64,000 nucleotides of DNA, taken from NCBI GenBank assembly GCA_024508855.1, contig JANINJ010000095.1:1-64000 (forward strand), read 5' to 3'. A program made the position numbers and the translations under genes. Below the pieces are notes generated by a model. It was not told the DNA's origin. It did not search any database and saw only the letters and a program-made list of their open reading frames with translations. This stretch comes from Xanthobacteraceae bacterium. GTDB taxonomy: Bacteria; Pseudomonadota; Alphaproteobacteria; Rhizobiales; Xanthobacteraceae. Positions 34,718 through 43,297 of this stretch are shown piece by piece. How positions within the stretch are numbered: position 1 is the stretch's first letter; the number at the start of each line of letters is the position of its first letter.

Positions 34718-35314
34718 TCAGGCCGCGCCGGTCCGCTGCAGGGCGATCGCGAGCCCGATGGCAACGCCCGCCTGCCAGACCGGATACAGCACCGACACCA
34801 GGTCGAGATTGTACAGGCTGTCGACGGCCAGTAGTGCCCCCGCCACCGTCCCGATCACCAGGGTCGGCAGCCATGCCGGGACATCGCGCGGACCTGCCGG
34901 CAAAAGACAGATGCCTGCCGCCATCACCGCCGAACCGGTGAAGCCGCCGCCAAGGCCTTCAAGAACATTCCGCATCGCCTTGTCGGCTTCGGGCATCTGG
35001 CCATCGACCCAGATCGCGGCATTCACCGCACAGAGAAACGCGATCACGGTGATGACGCCTGCGATGGCCGCCGCCCACCACGGATTGGCTGCGATGCGAC
35101 GGACCAGAATGAGGACCAGGACGGCAAAGGGAACCGCCAGCAGCGCAATGCGATAATCGCCCGGCGACCCGCTGAGCTGGTCGATCCAGGGCTGCAGCAA
35201 CGGCGTGATGACACCGGTAACCAGACCGCCCAGCGCAATCTGCAGAAATGCGGGCCGTTTTGCCTCGCGGGAAGCGCCGGTACCGGTCAATACAAGCTCC
35301 CTGTCGGTCGTCAC
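34718..35314 (-). CDS. Hypothetical six-helix membrane protein
   Basis: A 198-residue protein with about six membrane helices (for example LQIALGGLVTGVITPLL, AVPFAVLVLILV, AAIAGVITVIAFLCAV, WLPTLVIGTVAGALLAV). I do not recognise the family. It ends 48 bases before the flavin oxidoreductase gene on the same strand and starts close to tRNA-Gly. Confidence 0.7.
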   Translation of the reverse strand: MTTDRELVLTGTGASREAKRPAFLQIALGGLVTGVITPLLQPWIDQLSGSPGDYRIALLAVPFAVLVLILVRRIAANPWWAAAIAGVITVIAFLCAVNAAIWVDGQMPEADKAMRNVLEGLGGGFTGSAVMAAGICLLPAGPRDVPAWLPTLVIGTVAGALLAVDSLYNLDLVSVLYPVWQAGVAIGLAIALQRTGAA

Positions 35315-35319
35315 GGTCC

Positions 35320-35393
35320 TGGAGCGGGCGAAGGGAATCGAACCCTCGTATGCAGCTTGGGAAGCTGCCGTTCTACCATTGAACTACGCCCGC
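35320..35393 (-). tRNA. tRNA-Gly (anticodon CCC)
   Basis: The minus strand folds as a tRNA: acceptor GCGGGCG with CGCCCGC, D arm GTTC...GAAC, anticodon stem GCAGC/GCTGC with loop TTCCCAA, T arm GGGTTCGATTCCC. The anticodon CCC reads GGG (glycine). The 3' CCA is encoded after discriminator T. Confidence 0.95.
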
Positions 35394-35543
35394 GATCAGG
35401 TGCCCACCCTGATGTAGCCGAGACGGTGCGGCTCGCCAAGCCGGTTGACGGCAGAATTGCCGCACCTGCTTTCGAACCATTCTTGGCAAGGCCCGATTTT
35501 CCGCGTGCGCTTTCGCCGCCGTTGGTTATGATCCCTTTACCAT

Positions 35544-35573
35544 GTGGGGGTTGCGTACGTGGGGGTTGCGTAC
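35544..35573 (+). repeat. 15-bp perfect tandem duplication at the alkyltransferase start
   Basis: GTGGGGGTTGCGTAC occurs twice in succession. Each copy starts with an in-frame GTG, so translation could begin at either, or at a third GTG just downstream, which sits about 11 bases after the second GGGGG. The duplication encodes VGVAY repeats absent from the family. Confidence 0.9.
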
Positions 35574-36134
35574 ACAGTGTTCGACACGGCGGTGGGGCGT
35601 TGCGCCATCGCTTGGGGTCAGAATGGCGTTCTCGGCGTCCAACTTGCGGACGTGCGCGAGATCGAGACGCGACGCCGGCTGCTTCGCCAGTTTCCCGAAG
35701 CCCGTGAACTTCCCCCGCCTGCGGACGTTCAGTATTTCATCGACAGCATCGGAATTGCGCTGCGCGGTCAGTTCGCCGAACTCTCCGACATTCCGCTCGA
35801 CATGAGCGACCTGTCGCCGTTCGATTGCCGGATCTACGAGATGGTGCGCCGCATTCCGCGCGGCGAAACCCGAACCCGCGCCGAGATCGCCACGCAGGTC
35901 GGCAGTCCGGGGATCGTGCATTCCCTTGCGCAGGCGCTGGCACGAAATCCGTTCGCACTGGTGGTCCCGTGCCATCGTGTGCTGGAATCGGCCGGCCGGA
36001 TCGACGGCATCCCGACCAATGGCGGAGCCATGACGCGCGCACGGCTGCTTTCGCTCGAGGGCGCACTGCCGAGCCGGGGCTCAACGCTATTTGATGCCCT
36101 GCTTTCCGTTGCCCCTCCCCGTCAGGCGCACTAA
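35544..36134 (+). CDS. ogt: Methylated-DNA-protein cysteine methyltransferase
   Basis: About 196 residues from the first GTG. The O6-alkylguanine acceptor Cys143 is in ALVVPCHRVLESAG, and helix-turn-helix and hinge signatures precede it (DCRIYEMVRRIPRGETRTRAEIA). It repairs O6-alkylguanine by suicidal transfer of the alkyl group. The exact start is unclear because of the 15-bp duplication; the true N-terminus may be VFDTAVGRCAIAWG, about 12 residues further on, making ~184 residues. An AraC-type regulator follows 9 bases later on the same strand. Confidence 0.88.
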   Translation: MGVAYVGVAYTVFDTAVGRCAIAWGQNGVLGVQLADVREIETRRRLLRQFPEARELPPPADVQYFIDSIGIALRGQFAELSDIPLDMSDLSPFDCRIYEMVRRIPRGETRTRAEIATQVGSPGIVHSLAQALARNPFALVVPCHRVLESAGRIDGIPTNGGAMTRARLLSLEGALPSRGSTLFDALLSVAPPRQAH

Positions 36135-36143
36135 ATTCGCCGC

Positions 36144-36986
36144 ATGGCGGCAATCACGATTTTCCAGCGCGGCGCGGTGACGGTGTCGGACTATCGCTGC
36201 GAGGCGGGTCCCGACGATCGGCCATTTGCCGAGCAGCATCGCTGCCACTCGATCTCCTATGTGCGCAAGGGCAGTTTCGGCTGCACCACGCGCGGACGCT
36301 CGTTCGATCTCGTGACCGGATCGATCATGGTCGGCCATCCCGGCGACGAATATATCTGCACCCACGATCATCACGTTTGCGGCGACGAATGCCTGTCGTT
36401 CTTTCTCGCCCCAGAACTGGTGGAAACGATCGGCAACCGCGCCGACATCTGGCAGGCCGGATGTGCACCGCCGCTGCCCGAGCTGATGATCTTCGGAGAA
36501 CTCGCGCAGACCGCCGCAATCGGCGGCAACGACATCGGCCTCGACGAGATCGGCATGGCTTTCGCCGGCCGTTTCGTTGCGACGGTGGCGGGACGTGCGC
36601 CCCGCCAAACCACGCTGTCGGCGCGGGACCGCCGCCGCGCGGTGGAAACCGCGGTGTGGATCGATACGCATTCGCATCGGCCGATCGACCTGGAAGATGC
36701 CGCCGCAACGGCCGGCGTGAGCGCGTTCCATTTCCTGCGGCTGTTTTCGCAGGCACTCGGCGTGACGCCGCATCAGTATCTGGTGCGCTCGCGGCTGCGC
36801 CATGCCGCGCGACTGCTGCCGGACGAGAACCGCGCAATCACCGATATCGCCTACGACGTCGGCTTCGGCGATCTCTCCAACTTCGTGCGCACTTTCCATC
36901 GCGCCGCCGGGGTGTCGCCGCGCGGCTTCCGGAAAGCCTCAAAGGGCGACCGCAAGATTTTCCAAGAACGGCTCGCGCTGTACTGA
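36144..36986 (+). CDS. AraC-family transcriptional regulator
   Basis: A 280-residue protein with a cupin-like N-terminal sensor and a C-terminal AraC DNA-binding region of two helix-turn-helix motifs ([21 protein letters not shown] and [21 protein letters not shown]). It follows the alkyltransferase gene and probably is in the same transcript, but whether it is an alkylation-response regulator is not shown. Confidence 0.88.
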   Translation: MAAITIFQRGAVTVSDYRCEAGPDDRPFAEQHRCHSISYVRKGSFGCTTRGRSFDLVTGSIMVGHPGDEYICTHDHHVCGDECLSFFLAPELVETIGNRADIWQAGCAPPLPELMIFGELAQTAAIGGNDIGLDEIGMAFAGRFVATVAGRAPRQTTLSARDRRRAVETAVWIDTHSHRPIDLEDAAATAGVSAFHFLRLFSQALGVTPHQYLVRSRLRHAARLLPDENRAITDIAYDVGFGDLSNFVRTFHRAAGVSPRGFRKASKGDRKIFQERLALY

Positions 36987-37035
36987 TTAGGGTTCACGCC
37001 ATGGAGCGCGACGGACGCGCCGAATGGAGACCCTC

Positions 37036-37395
37036 ATGTACGACCACATCGGACTGAAAGTGAAAGACCTCGACGCCAGCGTGCGTTTCTACACCGCGGC
37101 GCTGAAGCCGCTCGGCTTCGTGCTGTGTTCGCGCGACGACAGCGGCGCGGGCTTCGGGCCGCCGGATGCGCCGGCGCTATGGCTCTATGCCGACAAGAGC
37201 CATCGCGGCCCGGGCATACACATCGCGTTCAGCGCTACCAGCCACGACGCGATCAAGCAATTCCACAGCACGGGCGTGAAGGCCGGCGGACGCGACAACG
37301 GCGGCGCGGGACCGCGCGCGGACTACAGCCCGACCTATTACGCCGCGTTCCTGATCGACCCCGACGGCAACAATATCGAAGCGGTCAAGGCCTGA
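37036..37395 (+). CDS. VOC-family (glyoxalase-like) protein
   Basis: A 119-residue protein with the vicinal oxygen chelate fold (YDHIGLKVKDLDASVRFYTAAL; late FLIDPDGNNIEAV with the metal-site Glu). GGAG lies six bases before the ATG; an upstream METL start in frame is less likely. Substrate unknown. Confidence 0.85.
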   Translation: MYDHIGLKVKDLDASVRFYTAALKPLGFVLCSRDDSGAGFGPPDAPALWLYADKSHRGPGIHIAFSATSHDAIKQFHSTGVKAGGRDNGGAGPRADYSPTYYAAFLIDPDGNNIEAVKA

Positions 37396-37410
37396 CGGGA
37401 GTGTTTCAAG

Positions 37411-37815
37411 ATGGCGTCCATTCGAAAGGACATTGCGCTCGCGGTGAAGCCCGACGACTTATGGGATGCGGTGCGTGACTTCGGCGCAGTGCACACGCGG
37501 GTTGCGCCCGGCTTCGTCGTCGATACCCGACTCGACGGCGACGACGCGCGGATCGTGACATTTGCCAACGGCACGGTGGCGCGCGAACTGCTTGTCGATA
37601 TCGACGATACGCAGCGGCGGCTCGTCTATGCGGTGATCAGCGAACGCGTCAAACAGCATAGTGCGTCGTTTCAGGTGTTCGACGAGGGCGCCGCCGGCAG
37701 CCGTCTGGTCTGGATGGTGGACGTTCTGCCACATGAGATCGCGCCCTACATCCGCGGCCAGATGGACCTCGCGGAGAGCGCCTTGTGGACCAGGTTTGGG
37801 CGAAGCGGCGCCTGA
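37411..37815 (+). CDS. SRPBCC (START-like) domain protein
   Basis: A 134-residue protein of the polyketide cyclase/SRPBCC fold (IALAVKPDDLWDAVRDFGAVH opening; SFQVFDEGAAGSRLVWMVDVLP). Such proteins bind hydrophobic ligands. It follows the VOC protein by 15 bases and converges on the MATE gene. Confidence 0.82.
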   Translation: MASIRKDIALAVKPDDLWDAVRDFGAVHTRVAPGFVVDTRLDGDDARIVTFANGTVARELLVDIDDTQRRLVYAVISERVKQHSASFQVFDEGAAGSRLVWMVDVLPHEIAPYIRGQMDLAESALWTRFGRSGA

Positions 37816-37833
37816 CCGCATCGCTCTGGAAAA

Positions 37834-39279
37834 TCACGACAGCGGCGGACGCACCGCAGGGACGGGGCCGCCGCTGTCGCCCCATCGGGTCCAGGCCACA
37901 CTGGCGGCGGACAGCACGCCCAGCACCACCATCGACAGCGCGGTGAGAATGAAAAAGCTCATCGCCGGCGCACCGATCGAGATCAACCACCAGCCGCCGA
38001 CGCAGATCATCACCAGCCGTGCCGTCTGCGCCAGCACCGGACCGAGCACCTTGGCCGCGCCCTGCGACGAGAAATAGCTCACCGTAGCGAGACAGAGGAA
38101 AGCGTACATCGGCGCCGCAGTGGCGAGATAACGCCGGCCGGCCTCGCGCACGCCCGGATCGTCGGAAAACAGGTTGATCCATAGATCCGGATAGATCGCG
38201 AGGAACGTGCCGATCAGGCCGATCGCAGCGAACGCGATAGCGGAAGCCACCCAGCAGGTGCGCCGCGCCCGCGCCACCTGCCCGGCGCCGATAGCCATGC
38301 CGATCATCGGCACCGTGGCGATGCCGATCCCGAAAGCGAGCGAGGTCAGCATGAATTCGAGCCGCGCGCCGATGCCATAGGCGGCCAGCACCTCATTGCC
38401 GAAACGCGCAAGCATGTGGGTGAAAATGATAATGGTCAGCACCGACTGCAGCGGCGAGAAACAGGCGATGGCGCCGACCTTGAGGATGTCGAAGAACATC
38501 GCGCGCTCGATCTTCAGCCCGCGGACCAGCGGATTGACGCGGGTGCGGCCGGCAAACAGGAACCACGCCATGATCGACGCGCCGATCGAATAAGCGAGGA
38601 TCGTTCCGGCAGCGACGCCGCGCATGCCGAACTGCGGCACCGGGCCGAGACCGAGGCCAAGCACGCCGCCAAACACGATCTGGCATATCGCGGAGCCGAG
38701 AAGAACCATCGACGGCAATCGCATATTGCCGGTGCCACGCAGAATCGATGCCAGCGTGTTCATCAGCCACGGGATCAGCGCCGCGCCGAAGAAGATGTGC
38801 GTGTAGCCGACCGCCTGCCTCAGCACGTTGCCGCGGCCGCCCAGCGCCTCCAGCAATGCGGCGCCAAAGACCATCATGCCGACGGTGAACAGCAATCCGA
38901 AGCAGACGCCGATCAGAAGCGCATGCGCCGCGAGCGTCGAGGCACGATGCGTATCGTCAGCGCCGAGCGCACGCGCGATCGCCGACGACACGCCGCCACC
39001 CATGGCACCGCCCGACATGGTCAGGGTCAGCATGACGAATGGAAAGACCAGCGCGATCGCGGCCAGCGCCTCGGTCCCGAGCCAGCCGATATACCATGTT
39101 TCCGCCACTGCAACGCAGGTTCCTGCGCTCAGTGCGATGACATTCGGTGCCGTCAACCGCAACAGGGTCGAAACGATCGGTCCGTCGAGCATCGGGTTTC
39201 CAGCCGCACCTGCCAGCCGCGGCAGCACGTTCTCACCGTTCAGCCCTAACGGAATTTCGACGACACCGACTTCGGACAT
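37834..39279 (-). CDS. MATE-family efflux transporter (NorM-like)
   Basis: A 481-residue protein with about 12 membrane helices (LTAPNVIALSAGTCVAVAETW near the start; MSGGAMGGGVSSAIARALGA; GFGIG/AMGIGAGQVARARR-type loop in the second half). It belongs to the MATE superfamily and is longer at the N-terminus than the DinF-like copy at 20.8 kb. It probably exports an organic cation; substrate unknown. Confidence 0.88.
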   Translation of the reverse strand: MSEVGVVEIPLGLNGENVLPRLAGAAGNPMLDGPIVSTLLRLTAPNVIALSAGTCVAVAETWYIGWLGTEALAAIALVFPFVMLTLTMSGGAMGGGVSSAIARALGADDTHRASTLAAHALLIGVCFGLLFTVGMMVFGAALLEALGGRGNVLRQAVGYTHIFFGAALIPWLMNTLASILRGTGNMRLPSMVLLGSAICQIVFGGVLGLGLGPVPQFGMRGVAAGTILAYSIGASIMAWFLFAGRTRVNPLVRGLKIERAMFFDILKVGAIACFSPLQSVLTIIIFTHMLARFGNEVLAAYGIGARLEFMLTSLAFGIGIATVPMIGMAIGAGQVARARRTCWVASAIAFAAIGLIGTFLAIYPDLWINLFSDDPGVREAGRRYLATAAPMYAFLCLATVSYFSSQGAAKVLGPVLAQTARLVMICVGGWWLISIGAPAMSFFILTALSMVVLGVLSAASVAWTRWGDSGGPVPAVRPPLS

Positions 39280-39413
39280 CCGCTCCCTTGGTGTTTCCCC
39301 TGGCGGCTGATTACATCCGAGCCGCTCTCACGAACAGCACTAGCATCGATTTCAGCCACCGCCATCTGCGGTCGGCGCATAGGCCTCTGTGGAAATAGGT
39401 CCGCTGGAGTCTC

Positions 39414-40466
39414 TCAGCCGATCGACCAGATCAGCGGCGCTGGCGCCGTTGCACCCGGCATCAGCGCAACCGGGATATGCCGTCCGCAGCCCGCGGCCAG
39501 TCCTTCGATCAATCCTTCCAGCACGCGTGTGCAGGCCGGATGGTAATCCGATAGGTCCGACATCAGCTTCCAGGTCTGCTGGTGCAATTGGAATCCCTTG
39601 CCCGCCGGTTTCAACTCGACGACATCGTCCTGCGCCGCGAACAGCGCTTGCAGAAACGGGCCGAATTCCGCCGCGCTGCCCCGCGATGCCCCGAGCCGCG
39701 CCGCGGTCTCATCGTAATACTGCATGCCGATCAGCTTGCCGGTGAGATGCAGCAGATAGGCTGCATCGACCGGACCGAACACCTGCACGGCGACCGGGGC
39801 CGCGGTGCGGACATATTCCATCGCGTAGTTGCGATAGGCTTTCTCCAGCCGCGCCTGCGGCCAGCTCTCGATCGGCAATGCCGGCGCTTTCGCCGCGTCG
39901 AACAGCGGCGCTTCGAGATGACGCGCGAACACCAGCCGCGCATCGAGATCGAGCGGATGATCGTATTCGTGGTAGTAGCCTTCGAGCCCATCTTGCCCGT
40001 CGACCGACTGCTTGGTGCAGACAAAGCCGACATTGGGATTGCCGAGCGTGACGCCATTGTTGGCGTGCCAGCCGCGCAGCATCGCGCGCGAGACTTCGCC
40101 CGGCACGCCGCAGATCGCGGTGCCGCGCCAGATCCAGCGCGGCGGCGGATAGCGCACCCACGCCTTGCGATCCGACTCGTACATGTATTCAACCGAGACG
40201 CCGCCGATCCAGTTCGACAGATAGTGATATTGCGCGGCTGCGACGGCGGGCGGCAGGTGATCGAGGCCGAGCTTCTTCAGTCCGGGAAGAAAGCGTTCCT
40301 GCTGCTGACGGCGAAACACGCGAAACACGAACTCGGCGGCGTCGGCGGTGCCGCGGCGACTGACGATGGTGAGAATGAGCCCGGTGAAATAGGCGTGATA
40401 CAGATCGGCAACGCCACGCCACGCCAGCCATCGCGAGTCCTTGCTGTCGAGCTGGATTTCGACCAT
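39414..40466 (-). CDS. Conserved hypothetical protein, 350 aa
   Basis: I do not recognise this family. The protein has no signal peptide or membrane segment and opens MVEIQLDSKDSRWLAWRGVA. Visible features are a Trp/Tyr-rich middle (WVRYPPPRWIWRGTAICGVPG), HEYDHPLDLDARLVF and a C-terminal WKLMSDLSDYHPACTRVLEGL with a single Cys. GGAGGAGAC precedes the ATG, a strong ribosome site. The gene stands alone, divergent from the sorbosone-dehydrogenase-like gene. A ligand-binding or hydrolase role is possible but unsupported. Confidence 0.7.
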   Translation of the reverse strand: MVEIQLDSKDSRWLAWRGVADLYHAYFTGLILTIVSRRGTADAAEFVFRVFRRQQQERFLPGLKKLGLDHLPPAVAAAQYHYLSNWIGGVSVEYMYESDRKAWVRYPPPRWIWRGTAICGVPGEVSRAMLRGWHANNGVTLGNPNVGFVCTKQSVDGQDGLEGYYHEYDHPLDLDARLVFARHLEAPLFDAAKAPALPIESWPQARLEKAYRNYAMEYVRTAAPVAVQVFGPVDAAYLLHLTGKLIGMQYYDETAARLGASRGSAAEFGPFLQALFAAQDDVVELKPAGKGFQLHQQTWKLMSDLSDYHPACTRVLEGLIEGLAAGCGRHIPVALMPGATAPAPLIWSIG

Positions 40467-40579
40467 GTCTCCTCCTTGTTGTTTCGTCCCGACGCGCCGA
40501 TCGACCGGGATACATTGACGGGCATTCGTGAAACGATCTCCCGCCTGACGCATTACCATGCCACACGCGAGGAACAATC

Positions 40580-41917
40580 ATGTCCATGAATATCGCGCGG
40601 GGGATATGCGCCGGAATGCTGGCCCTCACCCTCGGTGCCTGCAACGAACCGACGGCGCTGCCGCCCGAGCAGGGTTTCGGTCCCACGCCCACACTTCCGG
40701 AGCCGCAATCCTCGTGGATTCCGACCGTGAATATCGCGACCGCGACCGGCTGGGCCAACGGTGCGAAGCCGACTGCGGCATCCGGCATGTCCGTGCAGGC
40801 CTTCGCCACCGGGCTGGATCATCCGCGCTCGCTTTACGTGCTGCCGAATGGCGACGTGCTCGTCGCCGAAACCAACGCCCCGCCCAAGCCGGAAGATTCA
40901 AAAGGCATCCGGGGCTGGGTCATGAAACTTGTCATGGGACGTGCCGGCGCCGGCACCCCGACCGCCAATCGCATCACCCTGCTGCGCGATGCCGACGGCG
41001 ACGGCAAAGCCGAAATCAAAAAGACGTTTCTACAGGGACTCAATTCGCCGTTCGGCATGGTGCTGGTCGATGACAAACTTTATGTGGCCAACGCCGATGC
41101 GATCGTGAGCTTTCCCTACAAGACCGGCGACACCGAGATCAGCGCCGCCGGCGTCAAGCTGACGGATCTGCCGGGCGGGCCGATCAATCATCACTGGACC
41201 AAGGACCTCACCGCGAGCGCCGACGGCAGCAAACTCTACGCAACGGTGGGATCGAACAGCAACGTCGGCGAGAACGGCATCGAGGCGGAAGCCAATCGCG
41301 CCGCGGTGCTGGAGGTCGATCGCGCCACCGGAAAATTCCGCGTGTTCGCATCCGGCCTGCGCAATCCCAACGGACCCTCATGGCAACCGCAAAGCGGCGC
41401 GCTCTGGGTCACGGTCAACGAGCGCGACGAAATCGGCAACGATCTCGTTCCCGATTACATGACCTCGGTGAAGGACGGCGGATTCTATGGCTGGCCCTAC
41501 AGCTATTACGGCCAGCACGTCGACACGCGCGTCAGTCCGCAGCGGCCCGATCTGGTCGCGAAGGCCATCGTACCGGATTACGCGCTCGGTGCGCATACCG
41601 CATCGCTCGGCCTGACCTTCAATACCGGCAATCTGTTCCCGCCATCCTTCGCGGGCGGCGCGTTCATCGGCCAACATGGATCGTGGAATCGCAAGCCGCG
41701 CAACGGCTACAAGGTGATCTTCGTTCCGTTCACCGACGGCAAACCGTCGGGCAAACCGCAGGATATCCTGACCGGTTTCCTCGACAACGACGGCAATGCG
41801 CGCGGCCGGCCGGTGGGCGTCAAGATCGACAAGCAGGGCGCGCTTCTGGTGGCGGACGATGTCGGCAACACGGTCTGGCGCGTGACGCCGTCATCGGCGC
41901 ATGCCGCGGTGAAGTAG
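40580..41917 (+). CDS. Sorbosone dehydrogenase-like beta-propeller lipoprotein
   Basis: A 445-residue lipoprotein: lipobox LTLGAC with Cys21 as the lipid-attachment residue. The mature domain resembles PQQ/Ca-dependent sugar dehydrogenases of the sorbosone dehydrogenase family ([76 protein letters not shown]). It probably oxidises a sugar or aldehyde in the periplasm. PQQ biosynthesis genes are not in the window. Confidence 0.85.
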   Translation: MSMNIARGICAGMLALTLGACNEPTALPPEQGFGPTPTLPEPQSSWIPTVNIATATGWANGAKPTAASGMSVQAFATGLDHPRSLYVLPNGDVLVAETNAPPKPEDSKGIRGWVMKLVMGRAGAGTPTANRITLLRDADGDGKAEIKKTFLQGLNSPFGMVLVDDKLYVANADAIVSFPYKTGDTEISAAGVKLTDLPGGPINHHWTKDLTASADGSKLYATVGSNSNVGENGIEAEANRAAVLEVDRATGKFRVFASGLRNPNGPSWQPQSGALWVTVNERDEIGNDLVPDYMTSVKDGGFYGWPYSYYGQHVDTRVSPQRPDLVAKAIVPDYALGAHTASLGLTFNTGNLFPPSFAGGAFIGQHGSWNRKPRNGYKVIFVPFTDGKPSGKPQDILTGFLDNDGNARGRPVGVKIDKQGALLVADDVGNTVWRVTPSSAHAAVK

Positions 41918-41928
41918 GCGCGACGCGA

Positions 41929-43035
41929 TCAGGCGCGAAAATGCTTCGACAGCTTCAGGCCCTGCGCCTGATAGTTGGAGCCGATGCGCTGGCCGTACAG
42001 CGCATCGGGCCGCGCCAGCATCTTCTCGTAGATCAGGCGGCCGACGATCTGGCCGTGCTCGAGGATGAACGGCACTTCGCGCGAGCGCACTTCCAGCACG
42101 GCGCGCGCGCCCTGCCCGCCCGCACCCGCATAGCCGAAGCCGGGATCGAAGAAGCCGGCATAGTGCACGCGGAATTCACCGACCAGCGGATCGAACGGCA
42201 CCATCTCGGCGGCGTAATCCGGCGGCACCTGCACCGCCTCTTTCGACGCAAGGATATAGAACTCGCCGGGATCGAGAATGAGGCTGCCATCCGGACGCGC
42301 GGCGATCGGCTCCCAGAATTCGCCGACCGCGTAACCGCCGCGACGGTCGATATCGACCACGCCGGTGTGACGCTTGGCGCGGTAGCCGACGAAGCCATCG
42401 GAATTCTCGCCGGAGAGATCGACGCTCAATGCGAGGCCGCCGTTGAGATCGGCGTCGTCGATATCGACCAGCCGTTCTTCCGCATGCAGCGCTTCGAGTT
42501 CGTCGGTGTCGAGGATCGCATCGCCGGTACGGAAGCGCACCTGCGACAGCCGCGAACCTTCGCGCAACAGTACCGGAAACGTCTTCGGGCTGATCTCGGC
42601 ATACAGCGGCCCGTGATAGCCGGCGCCGATCATGTCGAAGCGCCGCGTCCCGTCGGCGATCACGCGCGTAAACACGTCGAGCCGGCCGGTCGAGCTTTTC
42701 GGGTTGGCAGCCGCGACGATTTCCGGCGGCAGCGCCAGGCTTTCCAGCAGCGGCACGATGTACACGCAGTTGGTCTCCAGCACCGCGCCGTCGGAGAGGC
42801 TGATCTCGTGCAGCTTCAACTCGTCGATGCGCTCGGCCACCGTGGCGCCCGGCCCCGGCAGGAAACTGGCTCGGACGCGATAGGCGATATCGCCGAGCCG
42901 CAGATCGAGGCTCGCCGGCTGGATCTGGCTCTCGACGAACGGATAGGCCGGCAGGATCAGCCCGGCATCGGTCATCGCCGCAATCATGCGGTCGGACAGA
43001 ATTCCGTTGGCATCTGGCGCTAGCGTAAACGGCAC
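41929..43035 (-). CDS. dcd: dCTP deaminase, double-length form
   Basis: A 368-residue protein carrying two dCTP deaminase-like halves. The first (GILSDRMIAAMTDAGLILP; AAANPKSSTGRLDVFTRVI; GPLYAEIS) has the KSS...R substrate loop. The second half (LILDPGEFYILASKEAVQVP; FRVHYAGFFDPGFGY; AVLEVRS) has the PGE/F.DPGF motifs but no KSS loop. The enzyme converts dCTP to dUTP for dTTP synthesis; ordinary forms are ~190 residues and trimeric. GAGGACGACGAA precedes the GTG used. Double-length forms are known in this bacterial group. Confidence 0.85.
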   Translation of the reverse strand: MPFTLAPDANGILSDRMIAAMTDAGLILPAYPFVESQIQPASLDLRLGDIAYRVRASFLPGPGATVAERIDELKLHEISLSDGAVLETNCVYIVPLLESLALPPEIVAAANPKSSTGRLDVFTRVIADGTRRFDMIGAGYHGPLYAEISPKTFPVLLREGSRLSQVRFRTGDAILDTDELEALHAEERLVDIDDADLNGGLALSVDLSGENSDGFVGYRAKRHTGVVDIDRRGGYAVGEFWEPIAARPDGSLILDPGEFYILASKEAVQVPPDYAAEMVPFDPLVGEFRVHYAGFFDPGFGYAGAGGQGARAVLEVRSREVPFILEHGQIVGRLIYEKMLARPDALYGQRIGSNYQAQGLKLSKHFRA

Positions 43036-43154
43036 TTCGTCGTCCTCGCGGTCGCGTATCCGCCACCTGAAACACGGTAAATATACGTTCCTCACCGGTT
43101 ATCCGATGCCCGGCTTGACGGAAAGGGCGGTACGGATTATCAGCAGGACTTATC

Positions 43155-43208
43155 CCGTGGTGATTTGAGCCGGCCGGCTTGCAGCCACGTTAAAGAAATC
43201 GCTAAACA
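43155..43208 (+). ncRNA. SAM-II riboswitch before metZ
   Basis: The sequence matches the alphaproteobacterial SAM-II aptamer: CGTGG (43156-43160) pairs with CCACG (43185-43189), enclosing TGATTTG, and the conserved 3' segment GTTAAAGAAATCGCTAAA follows. SAM-II binds S-adenosylmethionine as a pseudoknot and switches methionine genes off. It lies in the 5' leader of metZ, as expected. Confidence 0.9.
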
Positions 43209-43261
43209 GGCCGGGGACGCGTGATCCCGGCCCATGGAATTTTTTCCAGGCCGGTTTTTTT
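43209..43261 (+). terminator. Terminator and competing hairpin of the metZ leader
   Basis: Two alternative stems share one strand. Stem 1: GGCCGGG (43209-43215) with CCCGGCC (43226-43232). Stem 2: CCGGCC (43227-43232) and TGGAA with TTCCA and GGCCGG (43249-43254), followed by seven T (43255-43261). Stem 2 has the form of an intrinsic terminator; stem 1 excludes it. This suggests termination-type control by the riboswitch upstream. Which stem forms with SAM is inferred. Confidence 0.75.
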
Positions 43262-43297
43262 GTGGCCGTTTTCGACCTCGGCCACGATGGAGGTCAC

